This document shows positions 1 through 64,000 of a DNA stretch of 64,000 nucleotides, in pieces. The first letter of the stretch is position 1. Each line of letters opens with the position of its first letter. The notes under the pieces are model-generated. The model made no database searches and was not told where the DNA came from. It worked only from the letters and a program-made list of their open reading frames with translations. This stretch comes from Litomosoides sigmodontis (Eukaryota > Nematoda > Chromadorea > Rhabditida > Onchocercidae), in contig OY718803.1 of the NCBI GenBank assembly GCA_963070105.1, positions 3,764,507 to 3,828,506 of the forward strand, given 5' to 3'. Position numbers and translations under genes: made by a program.

Positions 1-228
1 ATCAACTATCTTTTCATCCAGATTCACATCTTTTTTTCCATTTTCTAAAGGGTTTTCTATATCATCCGCCGACTGTGCCTCTACATTTTCGACATCCTCG
101 TAAATAAGTCCTTCTTCGATTATGCAACAGTCGCTCTCGTCACTACCGAACTGTTCATGGATTCGTTCTTCGACAATGCAGCAACTGTTATCAGACTCGT
201 TATTTTTATTCATCGGATCTCCATCAGC
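1..228 (-). CDS. Acidic minus-strand exon, 5'-most part of window (partial)
   Basis: Read on the minus strand, an acceptor (TTTTTCTGCAG) at about 229-239 opens a frame beginning A-D-G-D-P-M that stays open to the window edge. The peptide is rich in D, E and N and contains two cysteine-hydrophobic-acidic motifs, CCIVEE and CCIIEE, each close to S/D/E residues. Hydrophobic cores next to acidic residues resemble SUMO-interacting motifs, which DAXX proteins carry. The exon may therefore be a further 3' exon of the DAXX-like gene at 639-2771. However, the stop at 639 would have to be bypassed by an internal donor, for example at 719 where the phase fits. It could instead belong to a separate downstream gene. 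Confidence 0.45.
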
Positions 229-638
229 CTGCAGAAAAAGAGTACTTGACAACAGAATCACAAGATCTTGGGTTGCCAAAATATCAGAAAAATTTGAATG
301 TGGTTCAAAAACTATAACTTTAATCAAGTTATAAAGAATGATGAGTTCTTGCTGCTGATTCAATAAACTGTTATAGCGATGATTTTACTAAAGGTTTTAC
401 GCTTAACGAGATTTGTCATTGTTCTTTTCCCATTATAGTTGCAAAAGACATTGTAATGCCCATCTGGATCAAGTCACAAATAGCTTGTATTGGTATTGCT
501 GTATACGTCACCAAGTCTCAGTAGTCATGTTTCAAATAGCAAAAAAGATGGGAACAAGATTGGCAATAAAACCTATTTAAACTATATAACCAACAAGATC
601 TTGACTTAATGCATCAGTTAATTCCTCTATATATAAAG
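229..638. other. Non-coding stretch between the two minus-strand acidic exons
   Basis: AT-rich with no convincing exon on either strand. It is either the 3' UTR of the DAXX-like gene or an intron leading to the 1-228 exon. No clear AATAAA on the minus strand settles which. Confidence 0.35.
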
Positions 639-2771
639 TTATACGCTGTACTGAGCATCACTCTCGCATTCCTCTTCTTCCTCCTCATCAGCACTCCGTG
701 ACATTTCGGTATCATCTACATCACCAGGTTCCTGACAGTCTAATTCGCCTCGACCACAAGCCTCGTGCAATTCCTGTAGAGCATAGTTCTTCCACACAGT
801 AAAATATTCAGACAACGACAAATTACTGCCATTTATTTAACTTACTGTTTCATTTCTAAATTGTAACTTCCTTAAAGAACATCAATCACTGTCGGAAAAA
901 AAGCTAATACCACTACGTAATGAAGTTCGATGGGATGACCAGCACTTTAACTCTATGATTGCATGTAATTATTCAATCATAATTATTTTCCATCTGTACT
1001 AACCAGAAACTTTTTATTTCAAAGGTTACCATATTAGCAATATCCCAGGTTGGTATACTTGACGAATGTTCTTCCCCGCCTTCCGTAGCACATACATCGA
1101 TCGACGTAGATGGGCAATTTCCGCTTTCACTTGCTTGATCTGAAATAGACGATATAATAAAGAAGAAATAAAACACAAAACATTCGTATACAGAACTGAT
1201 GATGATGAACTGATATTCTCCGATAAGATAATAAAAACAAGTTGTAAGATGAATTAAAATGCTATACTTGAAGCAGCCCAGTCATCAAGACCCATTCGAT
1301 GATTATCTTCAATGAATCGCTTCACCAATTTATTTACTTCACACGCAATATTTTGAACCAATTGCTCTGAAAATAGATGACTGCAAATAACAAACTGTAA
1401 CTGCAAAAAATACTCGTAACCATTTCTAGCTATGATAATTCCAAATGCTCACCAAATTCTAAAGGATCATGCTGAAGAAGCTGGGAATTACTTGTTTCCT
1501 TCAATTTGTCTACCAGCATCTTCACATCGCTTACAGTAACATGCCTGGAATTCTAAACAATTAAGGCGGAAGAGAGCATTTTTACAAAATTTCAAGCAGG
1601 CGATGATTTGATGTTAACTCACTTGTATGGCATCCGTATTTTGCAGCCCAAAACTTCAGAGTCAGTTTCCTGGTTAACATATTCAGTCAAAAGCACGTTT
1701 AAATCTTCAATGCCAGTCGAAGTTATTATCAGCTTTGGCTTCGTGTCCGGAGGACTACAAGACATCAAAAATATTATATCAAAAAAACTAACTCAAAAAT
1801 ATTACAAAAAAAATTACCTCAAAAATATTATTCCATACTAGCAGAAAACCCAAAAAAGTCCATAAAAAGTTAGAAACAGCAACCTTTCCATATCGCACCA
1901 CGTAAAATCAATGTATAACATTATTTGCATTCCTTATATATGAAAACTTGCAATAGTTTCAATAAGACTGATGTGTTTCTGCAAAATACAACAAGCCTAG
2001 CAAGACTCACATGGCATCGCCTGTATCGCTAACAAAAATCCCTTTTCGTATCAAATAGTTGTGTATTTGTAAGCGTCTCTGTATTAGTTTTAGCAGGCGT
2101 CGGTTGCATGCCTCTTCAAATTCCTCATCGTAGTCTTCACCGAAAGATACTTCTCGTTTTTCCAGTTTCTTTATTGCCTCTCTCAGTTGCTACAAGATCA
2201 TTGTCACCTCAAGGTATAATAAACCAAATGTAAAACAAAATAATCAGCATAAGTATAAAATTAAAGTACATATTTGCATTAAACATCGAATAAGAAAAAG
2301 TAAAAGTTATTCTTCAAAAGGTATTGCTCATTAAAAGTCAATCTGCTCAATGATCAGACTTTACTCCTTGTTTGACCTTAAAAGATCAACCGATATCACA
2401 TTTGCTTAATCACTTGAAAGTTTCAGAAACTCGGCCCTCTCTGAAAGCCGATCAAGTAATATACCTTATAATTTCGGAAATCCGTCACAGCAGGGGAATA
2501 GATATATTTTCCAAAATAATTGAACGGTTAATGGCAACAATTACGCGTACTTCCTAATTTCTTAGAAATAAAGACAGAAGCAAAAATCTGACATTTATTC
2601 CAACCTTCAGCTTAAAGATATCGTACGTGCTCCATAACATACCTTATACAGTTTAACCAGTTTATCAATTTTGGTGATCTTCCTTTTTAGTGATGCCCTG
2701 TTCATCTTTCTAATAGAGGGCTCGCTCGGTATGACTGAACTCGTCGCTTTTTCCATATTTTGCTTCAAAAT
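639..2771 (-). CDS. DAXX-like histone-chaperone protein, seven exons
   Basis: Minus-strand exons, 5' to 3': 2771-2643, 2189-2011, 1754-1623, 1544-1453, 1366-1268, 1139-1004 and 825-639. All junctions are GT-AG and the phases agree through to a TAA at 639. The first Met in frame is at 2756; the acceptor-like TTACAG just upstream could be a trans-splice or a cis-splice site. Exons 1-3 encode a helical segment with IDKLVKLYKQLREAIKKLE, then EVSFGEDYDEEFEEA, RRLLKLIQRRL and IPPDTKP. This follows the order of the DAXX histone-binding helical bundle (helix, acidic loop, long helix, I-P-x-x-T/D turn). The last exon carries an acidic run (ADEEEEEECESD), as DAXX proteins do after that domain. DAXX deposits histone H3.3 together with ATRX in the nucleus. 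The N-terminal DAXX four-helix domain is not seen, so the gene may be short or start further upstream. Similarity was judged by eye only. Confidence 0.55.
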
Positions 2772-5700
2772 CTGTAACATTCAAGCAAGCTTAACAAAGA
2801 TGACAATACAACCAAAGGAATTTACAAATTTACGACGATGAACCTCTTCAAAACGTTTACTTTACGTTTACTCATGCCAGTGTTACCATCCTAGGTCAAT
2901 TAAATTTCCGCTCCTTCTACAAAATATTACACATTGAAATCTGTATTTTTTTTTAAAAAAAACAGGAAAACGTCATAAAGAAATGCTGTAAAAGCTACTG
3001 CAGTAGAACACAAAGTTACACAAAATTTCAGAAATGCTTCCGGAAACTCTTTGTCTATTGGAAATTGAATCCCCTACAGTAACTCGACTTTACGAAGACA
3101 AACACTTTCATAGCTGTTACAACTACAACACATAACCAAAAACCGTTTATCCACGAAAAGGAATTTATTTCAACTTGAATGCCTACTCTAATCTACGTCA
3201 ACCAATCCGCCAATCCACCTGCTCGTCACAATGCTCTGCACAAAATAGCAATTCTATTACCAATCCAACATCATTTCGTTGCATGCAATAAATAATGAAA
3301 TGGAATGGGACAGTTGAATATTCCTGACGTGGCATGTGTCAAAGCAACGTCATTTAGACTTTTATTGTTTTTATCGAGCAATTTACACGCCACGTGGATT
3401 GCACAAATACACACACAGTCACATAGGCACATACGCATATGTCTATGTGTAATTTCACAGGCATCATTCACGCGTACTTCTTGCATGAACGTGAGCGCAT
3501 GCCTCAACACCGCTATACACGCACCAAATTTTAATACTATTCAATTTCCTTCACTATTATTTGAATTTTTTTCTTGATTTCCGTTAATATTTCGAGGTGA
3601 CAGTTGGAAAATATTTCAAAAGAAGGAAAATAGCAATTTTTATTATAGTTATAATATATTGGTGCTGATTTTTGAAAAAAATATTTTCTCCTCACAATTT
3701 AACAATTTATTTGAATTCTAATTATTTTCAATTTGTCTGGTTTACTATAGGCAATTCACAATTAATGGATTTTATGACTTGCAGGGATTGGACGATTTCT
3801 CTTTCTATCGATCTTCTTAAATGGGCAAATTGCACACATTAAGAGAATTTATTCAGCGATGGCCTGATATCTGTCCTTTTGCTACGATCAAAGCGTTAAG
3901 CCGTCCTTTCGTAAATTCTAAATTGTCAGGTGCTACTTGCACCCTTAGTTTGATTTCATTGATTTCCATTGATCACATATTGTTGTATTTCCATTTCAAA
4001 CTGTTAATTTGATTTTTGGAATTTGAAGTTCCAGCTTGTTCACACCATTTTAGTTTGAAATTGCTCCACAACATTTTACTTCATTCTCTACAGCTCTTGA
4101 CTCTTTATTGACTAAAAGTTCATGTTTTTAATTTCTAAAAAAAATATTATTTGAAAAAGTTTCCCTCCCCACTTTAATTCCATCACCATTTTTTTTCGGT
4201 TGAAAGATAAGAATTTAAATTTTCCTTCAAGATGACATTGGCATATTATTGCACAATGTTTTCAAAAACCACTTGAAAACCACTGTGATTTAAAATGTTG
4301 TAAATGGATTGAAAGACGAAAATTAATGAAGCGGAACTGAACGAAAGGAATAAATCAAAGAATTTTTCGATGATTTAATTGTTGATTGATTTAGCAATGA
4401 AATTTCATCCAAAATGTACGTAACTAATTTCAGCGATGTACTTTTGTAAATTTTAATTCATTTTTGAGTGTTTTGCTTAATCTCCAAATTTCACTCATTC
4501 ACTCACACTAAATGTGTTGCCTGTTGCGCTCTTCTTTTTCCTTTAACTAAGTGTTCTGTTCTTTTTCACAAGTTAAAACTTCTCTTTTCAGTAACGGTAA
4601 GCTCAAACACAGCCGATTTCTACAATTGAACACTTCTGGGACACAATGCGCTACTTTCGTCGACTAGAAAATTATTTAGGCGGAAAACGAATTCACCGTA
4701 GTTTGCAGGTCCCTCTGTTATTGAGGTGTCAGAGCAGTCTACCTTCAACAACCTATAATTTAGTTGCATTCCACTTGAACTAGCAATTTATTTGCTTCTC
4801 ACAGATCGCAATCAATAGGAGGTACATTGGCTGCTACAGTTCACCTCTACTACAAATTCAATTTATATAAAATGCAGCTAAACTCTCTCCATGTTTATTT
4901 AAATCAGATTTGTTAGTCCCATTTCTTCATTGAAACATTGATTTAAGCCAAATTCAATATTTTTAAGCATAGCGAATGGCACCTCAATTTTTCATAACAA
5001 TACTGTTATTATCAATCAATTTAATATCGAAAAATTTTAGCATTTTTCACCTTTTCAAAACAACTATTTTTTTCTAGCAATTTCATCTCTCTCCTATTTG
5101 GCGCTATTGTCAATGCACAAATAATTGTCATCATGAATGCTAATGATCGGATTGTACAATATTTTTCATCTACAATTTTCGTTTTTTTTTCCGATCAAAA
5201 ATCCGGAATGTTAGAAAAACTTTTTTTTTTCTAATCAAAGAACCGCACAAACGAGAAGTTGTAAATTTCAATAATTTATTTGTTTCTCATCAAATTGCCC
5301 CATTGCTTTTTCATCGTTTCTCCCTACGGCTATTTGTCGTTCCGACACTCTACGATAACAATTTACATAACAGCTTCCGTTCTCAAACCATCAAATTACT
5401 TACCTTTTAACTGCTAAATAGCTGAAATCATTCTAGCGCAAGACTTACAAAAATTTCCACACCAAATATTATAACCAAATTAATCAGCATTTGGCCTCCT
5501 AGTAACACAGATTTTCGATTATTCATGAAAATATTTCAAATTAAAATTGAATTCAGGTGATGATGAAGAATAAACTTCATCTACTTCTCCTATCAGATTA
5601 CAGTAAGACCGGATTAGGTCATCGTGATTATGCATGCTAATCTGCGCAATTGTCCTATCAAATATAAAGTTATACACAGTTCAGTTTTATGCAGTAATTT

Positions 5701-6507
5701 ATGAAGAGGGAATGTAATTGAAATAACTCTTCTTTGCTAAAGCTAAATTATGGCTTAATTCACTCCTTTCTTAGCCTAAAACAAATTTGCAGTCAAATAA
5801 ACTTGCTATAATTTTTTTCCCTTTTAAGAAAACGTTTTTTTAAAATAAAATTCCGATCGGAATTGAAGATTAAATTAATCAATAAATTCGCAATCATTCC
5901 TTATGCCGAAATTATGCATGAGCAAATCAAACTGAAACACCTTGCCAGCCATCTGAATTTGAATTTGCGTAATGATTGATTGATGCTACGTGAATTTTTC
6001 GCAGATGTGCCAAAAGAATTTCATCGTTAGCTAGCGCCTCGATAGATCTGTTCCGTACAATATTCTCTATTTGCGTTAGCTTTTCCTCAACCACCCACGT
6101 TTGCTTTTATTATCTATCCATTCCTTCTCCTCTTCCTTTTTCTTTTCCTCCCATCTCCCTCATTTAAATTAGCAAATTTTACTTCTGAATTTCAATTTAA
6201 CAGTTGTACGAATATTAGTGCTTTCTTTTAATTTTTAATCGTGCTACGTCACTCGCCCTCTTTCATTCGTTTATTTAATTTACAAATCTTTCATAGTTTT
6301 TCCCGAAATATTTAGTTGAAGCTATCTTTGCAATAAATTTCACCGTTAATTTTATGTTTGAAAATGTTGTACGAAATATTCCGAATGTATCATTGAAACT
6401 GGAAGTTGAAATGCTTGCTTGATAATTCACTCCGTCCGACCGTGGCTTTACATAAGTCTCTCAATGTGATGATTCATCCTTGCCTGATCTTAGTAATCTT
6501 TCAACCT

Positions 6508-7971
6508 CTCTGTCCCTCTCTCTCTCTCTCTATCCCTCTCTCCTTGATTACATCTGACAGATTAGTAACCATTTCACTTCTATTTCCTGGAATGAAAGAA
6601 GCTGAAAATTGCTTTTCTCTCTCAACCTGTCTGGCCATTAAATGACCGTCACATAGAAATTAAAAATGATCATTTGACAAGTAGCAAGAAGTAGTGCTTT
6701 ACACGAATTTCATAAAAGCTTTCCACATTTTTTGAAATATTAATTCGGTAGAAAGAAGAATGGTACACTTTGTTCTTGCAACTTTGATCGCTTGTATTTA
6801 GACAGAATGAGATTAGAGAGAGAGAGAGAGAGGGAGGGGGTTGGAAGAGCGAGCGAAATGCCTATTTAACTCTCATAATCTCGCAGAACTGGGGAATTCA
6901 AGTGAAATAATTTTCGAAGGATGAATTACTCTTCGATCATTCTCTTTCATACTACCACCGATGCATGTGAAATTGATGACTGGGAGTTTTTTAGAAGCAC
7001 ACCGTCATCAGTCTTCCCTGTGCTAAATGACAGTCGCATAGTGAAGTTGAAGGAGGAAGACAGGTGCTCCTCCACGCCTACGCAATCCCTTCTGTCGATG
7101 AAATTTCACGGTTACTTTTTTCAACTGCTAATTTTCATTAGAAATTCAGTGCAAAATTTGATTTGTTCAACACTGCAATCATCTCGTGCCATATATTTCC
7201 ATGAAAATTTTTACCCCTCACATTCCATCTTCCACTCTTCTTTTTTTTAATCATTGATATCAGTGATATCTTATCAGCACTCTCTAACACATTTCGTGTG
7301 TTAAATGACATTGCAGCAGCATTGAAGGAAGACTGGACTGACATTACCTCTCTCTCCCTCTCTTGCTCTCCCTCTCTCTCTCTCTCTCTTTCATAGAGAA
7401 ATGACAATTCTGTGGATCCATCCAAGAGCAGTTGACAATTCTTCCTTAAGCAATTATTTTCACGCAATTTTTTTTATTCCTCCAATTCCAACATTTTTGA
7501 ATTTTCTATTTCAATTATTTGGAATGTACTTTTGCATTAGCAGCACCTCTAATTAATCAGTGTAATTACCAAGCACCGCTAATTAATCAGTGTAATTAGC
7601 AAACATTATGACACACTTTTTCACATTAGAGACATTTTATGCAATTGTAGGAAAAAAACAATTTATGCTTATAGAATCGGAAATGGTTCAGGTTGAACTT
7701 CCGGTTACTTTCATGAGACATTCATCTATCTCTCTGTCTCCCTCTCTCTCTCTCTCTCCTTGAAGGAAATGAAAAACGCCACTTAAAAATACTCGTGTGA
7801 GAAATTTCGCGTGAGAAATAAAATCATTTTTGTCAGATAGGGAAAACCCATCAAAATGGATGGCTGATCTGCAACACCTCACCATTTACTTCCTCATCGC
7901 ATTCCCTCTCCCTCTCCTTCCTTTCTTTCAATCCCTCCCAACAACATCCACTCTCTCTCCCTCTCTCTCTC
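6508..7971. repeat. Cluster of five CT/GA microsatellite tracts
   Basis: Polypyrimidine or polypurine dinucleotide tracts lie at about 6508-6530 (CT), 6815-6840 (GA), 7348-7389 (CT), 7727-7760 (CT) and 7951-7971 (CT). Such tracts can bind GAGA-type factors or form triplex DNA, but they may simply be microsatellites. They lie 1.8-3.2 kb upstream of the first vab-10 coding exon. Confidence 0.7.
7542..7601. repeat. 30-bp tandem duplication
   Basis: Two adjacent 30-bp units (7542-7571 and 7572-7601) share the core CTAATTAATCAGTGTAATTA and differ at only two positions. Each contains homeodomain-like TAATTA cores. Function unknown. Confidence 0.75.
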
Positions 7972-8847
7972 GCGATCCCAAATTTATTATGAATCACTGT
8001 GAAAAAAAGAAAAAAAAAACGAATATATAACTAGTACGAGAGCGGCACATCAGAGTGCCAATCACTTGGGAAATTCCAAAAAGATTTTTGTTTTGATCGA
8101 TCTCACTCTGTTCTGTTCTCTTTAACTAAAACACATTTGCATATCTCTGTGATTGTTTCATCTTAATCAATCCTTCCACTACAGTTTAGCTAGCTGATCT
8201 GATGGGATTTTAAATTTTGATAGCTTTTTCATAAGTAATTAAAAACTTTTACAAAAATGAATTGGCTAGCAATATTTCTCCTCTCCTCCAACCACACCTC
8301 TAATGAAACGCAATACGAAACAATACGATACGATAGGGTAGGTAACCAGTCACTCACTACGTCACTGTTCATTGTTTATTTAAGAAATGAATATTTTCGC
8401 CCAAAATCGATAAGTCAATTAAATGTTGTTAAAAGTGCGAGGAGAAGAAAAAAAAAGGAAAAAAAAGAGTAAAAAACAAAAAATTTTGGAAGGAGAAAGT
8501 CGATGGATTAATCATTTGGAAATTAATTACTTGAATTGTCAGAAGAACAGTTTAAATTTTGATAGATTATTGGATAGCACTTCGAAGTTCAATGCATCAC
8601 CGAGCTTTTAACCTCTTTTCTTCACTGATCTTTGCACTCTCTGTGAAAAGTTAAATTTTCTTTCAACTGCGAAATCTTTTTTGCATCCTCTTCCTCCCAT
8701 TTTGCTATAAATGTAATCGTGCACAGATGCACACAATCGATAATTTCGATCACTTCAATGACGAAAACGATAGCTTTCTCAAATAGCAATTATGAGGAAT
8801 GGTTGTGTGTACGGTCTGCCACGTACTCCCAGTCTCTTCCTCGTGCA

Positions 8848-8902
8848 ACGTGATCGTGATCACACGTGCCTGATCGGGCCTGATCAACGATTTCTATTTA
8901 AA
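8848..8902. promoter_or_regulatory. Candidate upstream regulatory patch of vab-10
   Basis: A GC-richer patch in AT-rich surroundings contains an imperfect palindrome (ACGTGATCGTGATCACACGT, 8848-8867) with an embedded GTGATCAC palindrome and ACGTG ends. It is followed by a TATA-like TATTTAAA at 8895. It lies about 850 bp upstream of the exon-1 ATG. A promoter role is inference. Confidence 0.25.
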
Positions 8903-9749
8903 CGGGCAGTGCAGAATGTGTGCTGAAATATATCGCAAATTTCACTCTTTCTTTTCATTTCCTCATCGCACATTACCGTTTAATTGTCTTTCTAATTCAT
9001 TGTGAGTTAGCAAAAGTAATTTAATTGATTTCCAACGCTTTCTGTGCTTAAATTCCAAGTTTAACTTCAATTAACAGTTCATTCGTTTTTCGAAGTACAA
9101 CCGAAGCACTTCTTCCATCTTCTACTATCGAAGTGCAAGGAATGTTGGAGTGTGTTGAGATAGGACATTCAGCGGGGAAGATTTACTGACCACCAAAACA
9201 CCTGATAGCGTGCGTGAGCAACTGACGCGCACTAAGCCTCTGCCGAAGAGGTACGATGCGTCGATGACCGAACGAATTGATTGCATTTGTGGATTAAGCA
9301 TTTCGGCTTACCACTTTCAATCTTTTTCCTCTATTTTCTTCCATTTATTTTTTTGCGTGTTAATTAAGTATTGATAGTAATTAATTCATTGAATTGAGCT
9401 TGGTGCAATGAGTCATCATTGTCATTCAGTCATCGCTATCAGTTTTTAAAGTTCTTTCTACAAAACTGATTTTTGGTCAGTTTTTTTTTCTTTTTAAATT
9501 TCGCTCTGTTTCCTTTTTTCGTTTCGCTGAATGTGACAATTGCCAAATTCGTTATACGTGAAAAATTAACCAAAAGGAAAACAATTTTTTTCTTTTGGAG
9601 AACTTTTGTTGAGAATTACACCGATGAAAACGCCCGATCAAGGAAAGTTGCAAGTTGCAAGTGAAAGTGTTGCATTGAAAGCAGTCGGCGTCACTAAAGA
9701 ATTGTTGGGAAGAAAAGTTTTGAACTTTTCGAAAGTTTCGTATTAAGCA

Positions 9750-64000
<54,251 letters not shown>

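Larger units (their letters stand above)
2772..9749. other. Intergenic region between divergent DAXX-like gene and vab-10
   Basis: About 7 kb of AT-rich DNA without supportable coding exons; short ORFs have no splice context or recognisable residues. It holds several CT/GA tracts (6508-7971), a 30-bp tandem duplication (7542-7601) and a slightly GC-richer promoter-like patch near 8848-8902. It presumably contains the promoters of both flanking genes. Confidence 0.5.

Overview
This window looks like nematode chromosomal DNA. Introns end in TTTTCAG or TTTTTAG, donors are GTAAGT-like, the DNA is AT-rich with many simple repeats, and the main gene is the nematode spectraplakin vab-10 (the relative of vertebrate dystonin/MACF1 and fly shot). 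Introns reach several kilobases, longer than is usual in Caenorhabditis, so a parasitic (for example clade III) nematode is plausible. I cannot name the species.

Layout. At the left, on the minus strand, is a seven-exon gene (2771 down to 639) whose reading phase closes at every splice. It encodes a helical region resembling the histone-binding domain of DAXX, followed by an acidic tail. A further acidic minus-strand exon runs off the left edge (1-228). A non-coding interval of about 7 kb (2772-9749), with CT/GA tracts, separates this gene from the divergently transcribed vab-10.

vab-10 fills the plus strand from 9750 to beyond 64000. I assembled it exon by exon, checking splice sites, phase and family similarity. 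Exons 1-3 give one long N-terminus. Two further candidate first exons (15530-15581 and 20480-20612) end in the same phase and could also splice onto the actin-binding domain. CH1 lies in exons between 22473 and 26007 and CH2 in exons between 29675 and 30127. The spectrin-repeat plakin domain, with its embedded SH3 fold, runs from 31624 to about 40283. The gene then forks. A VAB-10A-type isoform would use a charged ER/K-type helix exon (41875-42356) and one 5.9-kb terminal exon of plakin repeats (42635-48520, with stop); the summed model is about 3,681 residues. A VAB-10B-type isoform would skip these and join about 35 spectrin-repeat exons (50686 to the window end, about 2,150 residues so far). 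Its expected EF-hand and GAS2 end is outside the window.

How it works together: from family knowledge, both isoforms bind actin through the CH pair. The A form links to hemidesmosome-like attachments and intermediate filaments. The B form is a long spacer toward microtubules. The most interesting local signals are an intronic ORF that could start a CH2-only isoform, a tandem splice donor whose two sites give the two phases needed by the A and B branches, a single-alpha-helix-like exon, a candidate GC-AG intron, GATA-site clusters beside candidate promoters, and a 13-bp-period minisatellite filling most of a plakin-domain intron. I saw no mobile element with coding capacity, no tRNA or rRNA gene, and no evidence of an exotic new system.
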